Notes: generated by a model from the sequence alone, not told the origin. 64,000 nt of DNA from Sphingomonas caeni (GCF_026013415.1 NZ_JAPDOK010000005.1:62001-126000); one strand, 5' to 3'; positions 44,885 to 54,096 are shown, numbered from the stretch's first letter. Program-made: numbers and translations.

Positions 44885-45145
44885 TCAGCGTTGGGCGAGC
44901 GGATCGAAACCGTCTTCGGCGATCCAGTCCGCGCGGGTCTTGCACACGGTGCGGGGCACGCGGCTGCCGGTGACGTCGTCCTTGATGCAATATTTCTGCG
45001 CGGGCTTGGGGGCGACGCGCTCCTGCTTGGCGGGCGCATCGGTGGTGGGATCGCGCGTGGCGGCGGCGGCCGGAATGGCGGAGGTCGCGATCAGCGCGAT
45101 CGCGGCGGCGACGGCGGCAGCGCCGCTGGCCCGGAAATTCTTCAT
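44885..45145 (-). CDS. Small exported protein with YCIKD...CKTRADWI motif
   Basis: An 86-residue secreted protein. A signal peptide ends at IPAAAA (about residue 28). The mature part has two Cys residues in KYCIKDDVTGSRVPRTVCKTRADWI, probably a disulfide loop, and ends with FDPLAQ. I have seen similar small proteins in sphingomonads but know no function. AGGAGTATCAGGGT precedes the ATG. The 262 bases upstream (45146-45407) are comparatively AT-rich and contain an inverted repeat (GTGTA, four bases, TACAC at 45282-45295) of unknown meaning. Confidence 0.7.
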   Translation of the reverse strand: MKNFRASGAAAVAAAIALIATSAIPAAAATRDPTTDAPAKQERVAPKPAQKYCIKDDVTGSRVPRTVCKTRADWIAEDGFDPLAQR

Positions 45146-45407
45146 ACCCTGATACTCCTCTGCTTCCTGACTAGGGGCAGGCTTTCACCCGCCCCTTTTC
45201 GATTGCATCGAGCGTGCCAGTTTCATGAATCCATTTATTTCAATAGCTTATGATCAGTAGCGGAACGAGACGAGTGCTATAGTGTAGTAATACACACCAA
45301 GTGTTGGCATATGTTGCGAAACGCAATATCGAGCAGATTGGGACGAGTGGGTGCCCAAGAGGCCCTGTTGATGTAGCATGACGGCCCGGGGGAATGGGGC
45401 TTTACGA

Positions 45408-46214
45408 ATGCAGGGTGGAATCGCGCAAACCATCGGACTGGTGCTGGCTGTCAACGCCCGCCTGCGCGGGATCGCCCTTCCCCGCTGGCCTGAAGGCTCC
45501 GCCTATGTTTTCTGCAATGAGGTGCGTTTCGAGGGGCGCAAGGACAGGCGTCTTTTCGGCCTCGGAAGGCCGCTTACCATCGGCGATCCCAATCAATGGC
45601 TGGAAACCTTGCCTGCCGGGACGCAAAGGGCGCAGCTCACCCTACTTCCGCGAAACGATCCCAACATCTCGGATCGGGAAAGTGTCGGCTTCACCGGAGG
45701 CGGACCCGTGTGCCTGGCCTCGATCATCGGGACCGAGGCCGAATCCTCGTATGGCGGGTGGGAGGTTACGCGCGAGAATGATCCCGAACGCCGGATATGG
45801 TCGGTGATCTATCGGAACGTTCCGGTAGCCATCCCGGATATCCCTACCCGATCGGACGGGAGCGTGCGCGACAGGCTTCAGGCCGCGATCGAGGATGCGG
45901 CGCAATTCAGCGACGACCATGGGATGGGATTTACCGAAACCCTGCAAACCGCTCGCGCGGCGCTGGACGGCCCTGACCCGCTTGCCGGCTTCTATTTCGC
46001 CGACATGATCCCCGAGGCGCTGATGCCGCTGACCTGGCGTCAGCTCTTCGCATGCGCCGGCAAGGCTTGGGTCTTCGGCGGGATGGGGTCGTGGAACGAT
46101 GTCTGGTTCGAAGGCGAAGACCAGGCACGCTACCAGGCGCTGAGCGACGCGTTGTTCTCGGCGGTCATCGACACGCTGGCAATTGCTACCAATGCGAGCG
46201 CCCCCGCCCGATAG
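45408..46214 (+). CDS. Hypothetical protein, 268 residues
   Basis: Family not recognised. No signal peptide or membrane segment is convincing. The sequence is rich in Trp, Asp and Gly (PNQWLETLPAGT, SYGGWEVTRENDPERRIWSV, WVFGGMGSWNDVWFEGEDQARY). Both the gene and its upstream region are less GC-rich than most genes here, which may mean recent acquisition. The start is uncertain: ATG 45408 has GGGG eight bases upstream, while ATG 45378 adds ten residues without a ribosome site. It ends four bases before the convergent xthA stop. Confidence 0.6.
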   Translation: MQGGIAQTIGLVLAVNARLRGIALPRWPEGSAYVFCNEVRFEGRKDRRLFGLGRPLTIGDPNQWLETLPAGTQRAQLTLLPRNDPNISDRESVGFTGGGPVCLASIIGTEAESSYGGWEVTRENDPERRIWSVIYRNVPVAIPDIPTRSDGSVRDRLQAAIEDAAQFSDDHGMGFTETLQTARAALDGPDPLAGFYFADMIPEALMPLTWRQLFACAGKAWVFGGMGSWNDVWFEGEDQARYQALSDALFSAVIDTLAIATNASAPAR

Positions 46215-46217
46215 GGA

Positions 46218-46991
46218 TCAGCGCAGCGTCACCCAGGTGGGCGCATGGTCGCTGGCCTTTTCGCGGCCGCGATAATCCTTGTCGACCCCGGCGCCGGTCA
46301 TGCGGTCGGCGGCGATCGGGCTGAGGAGGAGGTGATCGATGCGGAAGCCCGCGTCGCGCTGCCACGCGCCCGCCTGATAGTCCCAGAAGGTCCAGACGCC
46401 GCCCGCGGGGAAGCGCGTGCGCAAGGCATCGGTCCAGCCCTGGGCGACCAGCGACCGGTAACGCTGGCGGCTCTCGGGCTGCATCAGCGCGTCCTCGGCC
46501 ATGGCACGGACCGAGAAGACATCGTCGTCATTGGGGATGACGTTGTAATCGCCCGCGAGCACCACCGTCCGCTCCTCGGCGAGCAGGTCCCGGGCGCGGT
46601 CGGCGAGGCGCTCCATCCATTTGAGCTTGAAATCGAATTTCGGCCCCGGCTGCGGATTGCCGTTGGGGAGATAGATGGAGGCGACGATCAGGTCGCCGAT
46701 CTCGCATTCGACATAGCGGCTATGCTCGTCCTCGGGATCGCCCGCGAGGCCCTTTTGCCGCTCGATGGGCTGTGCCCCACGCGCAAGCACCGCGACGCCG
46801 TTGAAGCCCTTCTGCCCGTGCCAGACGCCGCCATAGCCCGCGGCCTCGATCTCCTTGAGCGGCAGCGTCTCGTCCGAGGATTTGAGCTCCTGGAGACAGA
46901 CGATGTCGGGCTTTTGCTCGTTCAGATATTCGACGAGACGCTCGAGACGCGCCTTGATGCCGTTGACGTTGTAGGTGACGATTTTGGGCAA
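46218..46991 (-). CDS. xthA: Exodeoxyribonuclease III
   Basis: An AP endonuclease and 3'-5' exonuclease for base-excision repair. The 257 residues show all exonuclease III motifs: VTYNVNGIKARL (Asn metal site), CLQELKSSD (Glu), SIYLPNGNP, LAGDYNVIPND (Asp, Asn), FWDYQAGAWQRDAGFRIDHLLLS and a final SDHAPTWV with the catalytic His. It starts two bases after the erpA stop on the same strand, so the two form an operon. Confidence 0.96.
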   Translation of the reverse strand: MPKIVTYNVNGIKARLERLVEYLNEQKPDIVCLQELKSSDETLPLKEIEAAGYGGVWHGQKGFNGVAVLARGAQPIERQKGLAGDPEDEHSRYVECEIGDLIVASIYLPNGNPQPGPKFDFKLKWMERLADRARDLLAEERTVVLAGDYNVIPNDDDVFSVRAMAEDALMQPESRQRYRSLVAQGWTDALRTRFPAGGVWTFWDYQAGAWQRDAGFRIDHLLLSPIAADRMTGAGVDKDYRGREKASDHAPTWVTLR

Positions 46992-46993
46992 GA

Positions 46994-47335
46994 TCAGACC
47001 GAGAAGCTGGTGCCGCAGCCGCAGCCCGAGGCTGCGTTGGGATTTTGCACGGTGAAATGGGCGCCGCCGAGATTGTCGATGAAATCGACACTGCAGCCGC
47101 GGACGAGATCGAGGCTGATATCGTCAACGACGAGCTTCACGCCGTCGGTCTCCGCGATGCTGTCCTCCGCGGCGACGCTGTCCGCGAAGCCGAACTTGTA
47201 CTGGAAGCCCGAACAGCCGCCGCCCTCGACCGAAAGGCGCAGGATCGCGGGCTTGCCGGTCTTGGCCGCAATGGCAGCCACACGCGCCGCGGCGGCTTGG
47301 GTGAGGCTGATTTCGGGCTGGAGCGCGGTGGCCAT
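46994..47335 (-). CDS. erpA: Iron-sulfur cluster insertion protein (ErpA/IscA-type)
   Basis: An A-type carrier that passes iron-sulfur clusters to apo-proteins. The 113 residues contain the three conserved Cys: one in EGGGCSGFQY and two in SGCGCGTSFSV, plus FIDNLGGAHFTVQNPNA. The ATG at 47335 gives the family N-terminus; the upstream frame runs into a palindrome. I favour ErpA over IscA because no iscSU genes are adjacent, but the two cannot be told apart firmly. Confidence 0.9.
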   Translation of the reverse strand: MATALQPEISLTQAAAARVAAIAAKTGKPAILRLSVEGGGCSGFQYKFGFADSVAAEDSIAETDGVKLVVDDISLDLVRGCSVDFIDNLGGAHFTVQNPNAASGCGCGTSFSV

Positions 47336-47383
47336 GAAGGGGAGATAGTGGGGCCGAGGGGTGAGGGCAACCGGCCCTCTCTT

Positions 47384-47508
47384 CTCCCCTCCCTGCAAGG
47401 GAGGGGTCGGGGGTGGGTGCGCGGCCCGCAGGGTCGCGATGTATTCGGCTGGAGGAGGCTCGCTACGCTCGCAACCCACCCCCAGCCCCTCCCTTGCAGG
47501 GAGGGGAG
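47384..47508. repeat. Long intergenic palindrome (family R2-like, copy 3)
   Basis: The arms CTCCCCTCCCTGCAAGGG and complement bound about 125 bp. The inner arms GGGGGTGGGT and ACCCACCCCC are also paired. It sits between the M23 peptidase gene and erpA on the minus strand. Confidence 0.85.
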
Positions 47509-47566
47509 CAAAAAGAGAAAGGGGGCCGCCTTAGTAGGCAGCCCCTCTCCTCTCCGACTCTGAAAC

Positions 47567-48760
47567 TCAGTTGGCCGTCGCGGGTCCGCCCTGCGCGCCG
47601 GTCTGGCGGTCCTGGATCTGGACGAGATAGTCGCCGCTCTGCAGGAAGGGGATCGGGTTGACCGCCTTGCCGTCGACGCGGACCTCGTAATGGAGGTGGC
47701 TGCCGGTCGAGCGGCCGGTCGAGCCCATCAGGCCGATCAGCTGGCCGCGCTTCACCCGGGTATTCTCGGGAACCAGGATCTTCGAGAGATGGCCGTAGCG
47801 GGTCTGGATGCCGCGGCCGTGATCGATCTGGATCATGTTGCCATAGCCGCCCTGGCGGCCCGCATGGCTGACCACGCCGTCGGCGGTCGCATAGATCGGG
47901 GTGCCGATCGCGCCGGGGATATCGACGCCGGCGTGCATCGCAGCGGTGCCGCGGAACGGATCCGAGCGGACGCCGAAGGTGCTGGTGAACTGGATATTGT
48001 CGACCGGCTGCATCGACGGGATCGAGACCACGGTCTGCTCGAGATTGTCGAGCCGCTGCCAGGTGACGAAGAGCGAGCGGAACTGGGCGTCGGCCTCGGC
48101 GGTGCTGCCCGCCTCGTCATTGTCGTCGGCGGCTTCATAGGGACCGCCCATGCCGCCCTCGACGACGCCTGCGCCGACATAACGCTCGGGGCTGAGACCC
48201 AGGCGGCGGATCTGCGCGGCGGTCTGTTCGTAGCGGGCCTCGGCGGCGGCGCGGGCCTGGCCGGCCATCGCGACCTGGCGCGCCTCGAGGCGGCGGAGCG
48301 GCTCGATCACTTCGTCGGTGATCGCGCTGGTCTTGTCGTTGATGGCGGGGATCGGCTGATTGATCTTGGCGCGATCGACGGCACCGCCCATCGCGGCCTG
48401 GATTGTCGCCTGCTGCTTTTCGACGCGCGCGGCGTGGATACGGGCGGCTTCCTTGGCGGCGAGCACATCGCTGTGCATCTGATCGACCTGCTGGCGCATC
48501 GCGGCCATCTGGGCCTCGGGCGAGCTGTCCTTGCCGGCGACGCCGGTGACGACCACGGCGCCCATCGCGGCCTGGACGACGCCATAGCCCGAAAAGGCGA
48601 CGGTGAGCGCAGCGACGCACGCGACGACGGCCTGGGTGCGGCCCGCGACGCTGAAGCGGCGCAGGTCACGGCCGTCATGGAAGATAAAATCGCGGTCAGT
48701 GAAAAATTTGCGGAACCGGGCGCCCAGCGTCGCGTTCTTGGTGTTCGAAGCGTTAGCCAT
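47567..48760 (-). CDS. M23 (LytM) metallopeptidase, membrane-anchored
   Basis: A periplasmic peptidoglycan hydrolase or its activator, 397 residues. After a cytoplasmic N-terminus of about 40 residues comes one membrane helix (about 43-70), then a long coiled-coil region (about 78-185) and the LytM domain (about 270-375). The zinc ligands are in MHAGVDIPG (H-x3-D) and GSHLHYEV (H-x-H), and the rest of the fold (GVVSHAGRQGGYGNMIQIDHG, QTRYGHLS) is intact, so it is probably catalytic. Coiled coil plus LytM resembles cell-division or elongation hydrolases. Confidence 0.92.
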   Translation of the reverse strand: MANASNTKNATLGARFRKFFTDRDFIFHDGRDLRRFSVAGRTQAVVACVAALTVAFSGYGVVQAAMGAVVVTGVAGKDSSPEAQMAAMRQQVDQMHSDVLAAKEAARIHAARVEKQQATIQAAMGGAVDRAKINQPIPAINDKTSAITDEVIEPLRRLEARQVAMAGQARAAAEARYEQTAAQIRRLGLSPERYVGAGVVEGGMGGPYEAADDNDEAGSTAEADAQFRSLFVTWQRLDNLEQTVVSIPSMQPVDNIQFTSTFGVRSDPFRGTAAMHAGVDIPGAIGTPIYATADGVVSHAGRQGGYGNMIQIDHGRGIQTRYGHLSKILVPENTRVKRGQLIGLMGSTGRSTGSHLHYEVRVDGKAVNPIPFLQSGDYLVQIQDRQTGAQGGPATAN

Positions 48761-48878
48761 GAATCCCCGGCAAAACCAAAAAGACGCCCACCGGGGAAGC
48801 CCCGGCGCTTGCCTTTACCTAATGTCCCGACAGCAGCCCCTCCGCGCCGTGACGCGTGATGATGTGTGACTTAACTTG

Positions 48879-49673
48879 TCAGGACTCGGCAAGGGCTTGG
48901 TAATAATCCCGCGTCAGACCGGCTGAGTCGCGCGCCGAGTCGTTGAACGGCGGCTTAATCATTCCCCGGAAATAGCGATTCACGAGCGCCCCCCAGGTGG
49001 TTTCGGGTTCGAAACTGTCGCGTGCACAGGCCGATTCGAACCAAAATGTCCCGGCGCGGACGTGCTGCACCTCGTCCTTCAGAATTCGTGTGAGGATCGA
49101 AACGGTCGTGCCATCCTTCGCCGCCGCGAAGCGCTCGATCGTGATCGGGGTGATGTCGAGCCCGCGGGCCTCGAGCACCATCGGGACGACCGCCAATCGG
49201 GCGAGCACATCGTGCGCGGTCGCGGCGGCGGCGTCCCACAGGCCGTCATGCGCGGGCATCGCGCCATAATGGCTGCCGAGCTGGCGCAGGCGCCGGTCGA
49301 GCAACGCGAAATGCATTGCCTCGTCGGCGCCGACCTTGAGCCAATCGTCGACGAACGCGCGCGGGAACTGGTCCCCGAATCGGCCTGCCATGTCGAAGGC
49401 CAGGTCGATCGCGGCGAATTCGATATGCGCGAGCGCGTGTATGAGGGCGATGCGGCCGCGCTCGGAGCCACCCTTGCCGCGCTTGGGCATGCGGTTGGGA
49501 GGCAGCAGCTCGGGCGCGGCCGGACGCGCGGGGCGATCGGGCATGGAGGTGTCGAAGACATGGGCGAGGCGGCCGAGGCGCCAGTCGCGCGCAGCGGCGC
49601 GGGCGGCCATGACCTTGGCGCGGGGGTCCGGGGTCTTCAGGACCTGGCGGCAGGCGGTGGCAATCGAGTGCAT
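48879..49673 (-). CDS. DUF455 family ferritin-like protein
   Basis: A 264-residue member of DUF455, a ferritin-like helical family related to the tRNA hydroxylase MiaE. The di-iron ligands are suggested by ALAHIEFAAIDLA, GADEAMHFALLDRRL, VLEARGLDITPITI and DEVQHVRAGTFWF, each with Glu and His in helical spacing. The function of DUF455 proteins is not established. The ATG at 49673 begins MHSIATACRQVL; longer starts lie in the palindrome upstream. It is transcribed in the same direction as bcp and glnE, across that palindrome. Confidence 0.87.
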   Translation of the reverse strand: MHSIATACRQVLKTPDPRAKVMAARAAARDWRLGRLAHVFDTSMPDRPARPAAPELLPPNRMPKRGKGGSERGRIALIHALAHIEFAAIDLAFDMAGRFGDQFPRAFVDDWLKVGADEAMHFALLDRRLRQLGSHYGAMPAHDGLWDAAAATAHDVLARLAVVPMVLEARGLDITPITIERFAAAKDGTTVSILTRILKDEVQHVRAGTFWFESACARDSFEPETTWGALVNRYFRGMIKPPFNDSARDSAGLTRDYYQALAES

Positions 49674-49677
49674 CAAA

Positions 49678-49815
49678 TCCTCCCCGGAACGGGGAGGGGG
49701 ACCAGCCGCAGGCTGGTGGAGGGGGCCCACCATCCGCGAGCGCCTCGCCTGAGGTTAGATGGGCCCCCTCCACCACCGCCTTCGGCGGCGGTCCCCCTCC
49801 CCGTTCCGGGGAGGA
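49678..49815. repeat. Long intergenic palindrome (family R2-like, copy 4)
   Basis: The arms TCCTCCCCGGAACGGGGAGG and complement (CCCCGTTCCGGGGAGGA) bound about 138 bp. Inside are ACCAGCCGCAGGCTGGT and ACCGCCTTCGGCGGCGGT hairpins. It fills the bcp-DUF455 gap almost exactly. Confidence 0.85.
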
Positions 49816-49818
49816 GTT

Positions 49819-50292
49819 TCATGCCGCGATCATCGCCCGAACCGATTCGAGCACGTCCACCGCATGCCCCGGTACCTTCACCCGCCGCCAACTGCGGAAC
49901 AGCTTGCCGTCCGAATTGAACAGGAAGGTCGAACGGTCGATGCCCATATATTTCTTGCCGTAGAGCTGCTTCTCGACCCAGACGCCGAACGCCTCCATCG
50001 CCTTGTCGTCGGTGTCGGTCGCGAGCGGCACCGTGAGGTCGTATTTCGAGACGAATTTCTGGTGCTTGATCGGGCTGTCCTTCGACACGCCGAGCACCGA
50101 GGCACCCAGCGCCTCGAATTCGGGGAGGAGCGCGGAGAAATCCTGCGCCTCGCGGGTGCAGCCCGACGTGTCGTCCTTGGGATAGAAATAGAGGACGAAG
50201 GGACGGCCGATCTGGTCGCGCAGGGCAAGGCTGCCGCCCGCCGGGGTTGCCAGCTCGATCGCCGGGATCTTGTCGCCTTCCTCGATCGCCAT
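49819..50292 (-). CDS. bcp: Thioredoxin-dependent peroxiredoxin Bcp
   Basis: An atypical peroxiredoxin that reduces hydroperoxides. The 157 residues have the family start (GDKIPAIELATPAGG), the active site FYPKDDTSGCTREAQDF with peroxidatic Cys near residue 46, and YGKKYMGIDRSTFLF. The second Cys five residues downstream, found in some Bcp proteins, is absent here, so it is likely a 1-Cys form. Its ATG overlaps the glnE stop (TGATG), so translation is coupled to glnE. Confidence 0.94.
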   Translation of the reverse strand: MAIEEGDKIPAIELATPAGGSLALRDQIGRPFVLYFYPKDDTSGCTREAQDFSALLPEFEALGASVLGVSKDSPIKHQKFVSKYDLTVPLATDTDDKAMEAFGVWVEKQLYGKKYMGIDRSTFLFNSDGKLFRSWRRVKVPGHAVDVLESVRAMIAA

Positions 50293-52982
50293 CACTTCGC
50301 CTTCCGCTTGATCGCGCCCCAGCACGCCGAAACCTCCTGCCGCGTGCGCTCCAGTTCGGCAAGCACTGCGTCCCAATCCCTGACCCCGACGGCGCGGGCG
50401 ACGAGCGGGCGGGTAGCTTCGGCGGGCGGCTGGCTGTCGGGGGCGACGAGACGGAGGGTGACGAGCAGCCGTCCCTGAAAATCATAGGCGGCGCGCATCC
50501 CCGGCGCGAGGAGCTTCGCCGCCGTCAGCGCATCGATCGCGGGCCCCAGCCGGGCGTCGAAGCCGGTACGGTGCGCCAGCTGGAGCGTGTGAATCGCGAA
50601 TTCGAGATCGACGAGGCCGCCCGGCAACAGCTTGGCGTCGAGCGGACCCTTGGGCGGTTTGTGCGCCGCCATCTCGGCGCGCATCTTCGCGGCTTCGGAA
50701 ATGACGTCGCGCTCGGGCCGCCTGCCGGCCAGCACACCGTTCACCACCGCGCACACCGCATCGCGCGCCGCCTGCGATCCGAACACCGGCCGGGCGCGGG
50801 TGAGCGCCATATGCTCCCAGGTCCAGGCATCCTTTTCCTGATATTGGCGGAATCCTTCCAGGCTCACCACGAGCGGCCCCTGCGCGCCCGAAGGGCGGAG
50901 GCGGACGTCGACATCGTAGAGCGGGCCCGAGGCGGTGGGCGCGGAGAGCGCGCCGGTCACGCGCTGAGCGAGGCGGTTGTAATAGGTGACCGCGCCCAGC
51001 GGCTTGGCGCCGTCGCTCTCGGCCGCATAATCGCCGGTGAAGAGATAGACGAGGTCGAGGTCCGAGGCGTGGGTGAGCGCCTGCCCGCCCAGCCGGCCGA
51101 GCGCGAGGATGACGAGCTCGCTATCGGGCACGCGGCCGTGCGCGCGCTCGAATTCCTCGATCGTGGCGGTGGCGAGCACCTCGATCGCGGCGTCGGCGAC
51201 GCGGGCGTAACCGGCGGAGACTTCGAGCGGGTCGGATGCGCCGGCGACGATCTGGGCGCCGAGCGCAAAGCGCTTCTCCCCGACCAGGCGGCGGACATGG
51301 TCGAGCTGCCACTGATAGTCGCCGCCGCGCTCGCGTTCGCGCATCTCGGCGACCAGCTCGGGGACCTCGGGCATCGGCTTGAGCGCGCTGGCGTCGATCA
51401 GCCCGTCGAGCAGCTCGGCGCGTCGGGCGAGCTGGTCTGCGAGCGTCGGCGCATGGCACAGGATCATGCTCATCAGCCGGGCGAGCGCGGGCTGGGCCTC
51501 GAGCAGACGGAAGAAGTTGATCGCGCTCGGGAGGCGCGCGAGCATCGCGTCGAAGCGGTTGAGCGCATGAGCGGGATCGGCGGCACCGGCAAAGGCCTGG
51601 ATCAGCCCCGGCAGCACCGCTTCGAGCGCGTCGCGCGCGGCCGGGGTGCGGAGCGCGGGGTAATTGCCCCCTCCCCGCCAGCCCTCGATCAGGCGGAGCG
51701 CGTTGGCGGTATCGGGGAAACCGGCTTCGGCCAGCTGGCGTTCGAGCACGGGGGCATCGCCCGCGAGGCGCGGCTCGGCATCGCTCGCCAGCCCGTCATA
51801 GATCCGCCCGACGCGCTCGACATGCGGGCGCAGGCTCTCGATCAGCGCGGCGCCGTCCCCTGCCCCATGCAACGCGGCGACGCGCTCGAGCGCCTCCGGA
51901 TCGGCCGGCAGCGAATGGGTCTGGCGGTCGTCGACCATCTGGAGCCGGTGCTCGATCGTACGCAACTGGGTATAGGCGGCGGCGAGCGTGCCGGCCTCGT
52001 ATCCGTCGATCCGGCCCGCATTGGCCAGCGCCGCCAGCGCGTCGCGGGTGGCGGGCACACGCAGCGCCGGATCGCGGCCGCCATGGATCAGCTGGTGGAT
52101 CTGCGCGAAGAATTCGACCTCGCGGATGCCGCCCCTGCCCCGCTTGAGATCATAGCCGGGGCCGAACGCCTGGCCCTGGGCATGGTGATCGCGGATGCGG
52201 CGGCTGATGTCGCGGATCTCGCGGATCGTGCCGTAATCGAGCCCGCGGCGCCACACGAAGGGGCGGATCGCGTCGAGGAAGTCGCCACCCAGCCCCGCGT
52301 CGCCGCCGCAGAAGCGCGCGCGGATGAAGGCCGCGCGCTCCCAGGGCAGCGCCTGCGATTCATAATAGGAGATGGCGGCTTCGACCGGCAGCACGATCGG
52401 AGTGACCTCGGGCGAGGGGCGCAGGCGAAGATCGACGCGGAAGACATAGCCGTCGGCGTCGCGCGCCTGGAGCAGCTCGATCATGCGCTTGCCGATGCGA
52501 ACCGCAGCTTCGCTGGCATCCTCGCGCGGGCGCACCGGGAGCGTGGCGGGATCGAAGATCAGGATCGGATCGACGTCCGACGAATAGTTGAGCTCGCGGC
52601 TGCCGAGCTTGCCGAGCGCGATGGCGGCAAAGCCGCGCGGTTCCTCGCCGGGGGTGCGCTCGGCGATGGCTGCGGCGATGGCGCGGCCGATCGCCTCGTC
52701 GGCAAAATCGCTGAGCGTGTTGGTGACCCGGGTAAGGTCGTACGAGCCCGAAAGATCGCCGAGCGCCACCAGCAGCGCGAGCCGGCGCCGTTCGAGCCGC
52801 AGCCGGCGCCCTTCGGGCATATCGTCCGCGATCCGCGCCGCCGCGATCGGATCGACGAGTGCCTGGGGCAGCCCTGCGACGAGTTCCGCCTCGCGCTCGA
52901 TCAGGTGCGCAAGAAACGGCGCGTGGGCCTGGGCGCGTTCGATGGCTTCTTTCAGTGATTCCGAAGAGAAACGGTGCGGCAT
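50292..52982 (-). CDS. glnE: Bifunctional glutamine synthetase adenylyltransferase/deadenylylase
   Basis: Controls glutamine synthetase by adding or removing AMP. The 896 residues hold two nucleotidyltransferase domains: the N-terminal deadenylylase has GSRELNYSSDVDPILIFD at about 127-144, and the C-terminal adenylylase has LGGQALTHASDLDLVYLFTG at about 638-657, with a helical regulatory region between them. Both G-S/G...S-D-x-D metal motifs are intact. Its length is slightly under that of E. coli GlnE. It is followed by the overlapping bcp gene. Confidence 0.95.
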   Translation of the reverse strand: MPHRFSSESLKEAIERAQAHAPFLAHLIEREAELVAGLPQALVDPIAAARIADDMPEGRRLRLERRRLALLVALGDLSGSYDLTRVTNTLSDFADEAIGRAIAAAIAERTPGEEPRGFAAIALGKLGSRELNYSSDVDPILIFDPATLPVRPREDASEAAVRIGKRMIELLQARDADGYVFRVDLRLRPSPEVTPIVLPVEAAISYYESQALPWERAAFIRARFCGGDAGLGGDFLDAIRPFVWRRGLDYGTIREIRDISRRIRDHHAQGQAFGPGYDLKRGRGGIREVEFFAQIHQLIHGGRDPALRVPATRDALAALANAGRIDGYEAGTLAAAYTQLRTIEHRLQMVDDRQTHSLPADPEALERVAALHGAGDGAALIESLRPHVERVGRIYDGLASDAEPRLAGDAPVLERQLAEAGFPDTANALRLIEGWRGGGNYPALRTPAARDALEAVLPGLIQAFAGAADPAHALNRFDAMLARLPSAINFFRLLEAQPALARLMSMILCHAPTLADQLARRAELLDGLIDASALKPMPEVPELVAEMRERERGGDYQWQLDHVRRLVGEKRFALGAQIVAGASDPLEVSAGYARVADAAIEVLATATIEEFERAHGRVPDSELVILALGRLGGQALTHASDLDLVYLFTGDYAAESDGAKPLGAVTYYNRLAQRVTGALSAPTASGPLYDVDVRLRPSGAQGPLVVSLEGFRQYQEKDAWTWEHMALTRARPVFGSQAARDAVCAVVNGVLAGRRPERDVISEAAKMRAEMAAHKPPKGPLDAKLLPGGLVDLEFAIHTLQLAHRTGFDARLGPAIDALTAAKLLAPGMRAAYDFQGRLLVTLRLVAPDSQPPAEATRPLVARAVGVRDWDAVLAELERTRQEVSACWGAIKRKAK

Positions 52983-53057
52983 TACCCTGTAAGTCTCTGA
53001 ATTGTTTCAGGGGCGTCGTGTAACGAAACAAATGTGAAGATAAACCGTTTTAGGCGC

Positions 53058-53243
53058 ATGACACGCCCGGATTCCTCCTCTGCAACTACCGTTCTGCCCG
53101 CCTATCAGGTGCAAGCGCCCCGCGCGAGCGACGCGATCGGCCTGGCGCTGCGCGACGCTTATGAGCGCGACTATGGGCTGCCCGATGATATGACGAAGCT
53201 GCTGCGTCGGCTGAACGGCGCGGATACGCGTAGCGTTTGCTGA
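53058..53243 (+). CDS. NepR-like small protein (second anti-sigma candidate)
   Basis: A 61-residue protein matching the NepR signature: DAIGLALRDAYERDYGLPDDMTKLLRRL, which corresponds to I-G-x2-L-R-x2-Y...P-D-x-M/L-x2-L-L-x2-L. NepR proteins bind and block the EcfG sigma factor until PhyR titrates them. Here the gene converges on ecfG, 100 bases away, with a repeat between them. The canonical nepR is at 55373, so this would be a paralogue. An in-frame GTG at 53034 is an alternative start. Assignment is by motif only. Confidence 0.65.
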   Translation: MTRPDSSSATTVLPAYQVQAPRASDAIGLALRDAYERDYGLPDDMTKLLRRLNGADTRSVC

Positions 53244-53254
53244 TTTTCAAATAA

Positions 53255-53336
53255 CGTCATCCCCGCGAAAGCCGGGACCCAGGGTTACAGGCGTTATCGC
53301 TCGCGGCTCTGGGTCCCGGCTTTCGCCGGGATGACG
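53255..53336. repeat. Inverted repeat, 82 bp (family R1, copy 4)
   Basis: Arms as in the other R1 copies, with one change (CATCCCCGCG instead of CATCCCGGCG). It fills the gap between the convergent NepR-like and ecfG genes. Confidence 0.9.
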
Positions 53337-53343
53337 GATTGAC

Positions 53344-53997
53344 TCACCGATCCCGGCTGAGTTCGTCCACTTCGCCCATGATCGTGTCGAGCGTGCTCTT
53401 GCCGCCGGGATTGGGCGGGGCAAGGCGGCGCGAGGTGAGCTGGCCTTCGCTCAGCAGCGCCTCGAGCGCGACGCGGCCGCGGGCGACGCGGCTCTTGATC
53501 GTGCCGACCGCGACGCCGCAGATCTCCGCCGCTTCCTCATAGGCAAAACCGCCCGCGCCGACGAGGATCAGCGCCTCGCGCTGCGGCTGCGGCAAATGCA
53601 TCAGCGCGCGCTGCATGTCCGCCAGCTCGACATGCCGGTCCTGGCTCGCGGGCGCGGCGAGGATGCGGTCGGCGACGAGATCATCCCATTCGCCCTTGAA
53701 GCGCGCGCGGCGCATCTGGCTGAGATACAGGTTGCGCAGGATGATGAAGGTCCAGGCACGCATATTGGTGCCCGCCTGGAAGCGCTTGCGCGCCGCCCAG
53801 GCCTTGAGGAGCGTTTCCTGCACCAGATCGTCGGCAGTGTCGCGGTTGCCCGAGAGCGAGCGGCCGAACGCGCGAAGATGCGGGATCACCAGGGCGAGCT
53901 GCTGCTTGAACTCCGGATCGGAGAGCGAGACATGCTCGGGGACCGGCGAATCCGATGCGCCTTCGGCGGCGTCTTGATCGTTCACGGACTCAGTCAT
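53344..53997 (-). CDS. ecfG: General stress response ECF sigma factor EcfG
   Basis: The sigma factor of the alphaproteobacterial general stress response. The 217 residues include sigma-2 (LRAFGRSLSGNRDTADDLVQETLLKAW, about 55-80; MRAWTFIILRNLY) and sigma-4 (LPQPQREALILVGAGGFAYEEAAEICGV and GTIKSRVARGR). An N-terminal Asp/Ser-rich extension of about 40 residues and a C-terminal tail make it longer than minimal ECF sigmas. The ATG at 53997 has GGGA four bases before it. It lies downstream of phyR and a small membrane-peptide gene on the same strand. Confidence 0.93.
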   Translation of the reverse strand: MTESVNDQDAAEGASDSPVPEHVSLSDPEFKQQLALVIPHLRAFGRSLSGNRDTADDLVQETLLKAWAARKRFQAGTNMRAWTFIILRNLYLSQMRRARFKGEWDDLVADRILAAPASQDRHVELADMQRALMHLPQPQREALILVGAGGFAYEEAAEICGVAVGTIKSRVARGRVALEALLSEGQLTSRRLAPPNPGGKSTLDTIMGEVDELSRDR

Positions 53998-54096
53998 TCG
54001 ATCCCGTTCTTTTGGGCCCGCGCGAAAGCGGTACGGTTTGGAGATAGGCCGCACGGAGGCGCTTGCCAATTGCATGGGTCAGCGTCCCGCTCGCCT

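Noticed and set aside
53034..53243. Longer reading of the NepR-like gene from a GTG
   Set aside because: The ATG at 53058 gives the usual short NepR form; the extra eight residues are basic and unsupported.
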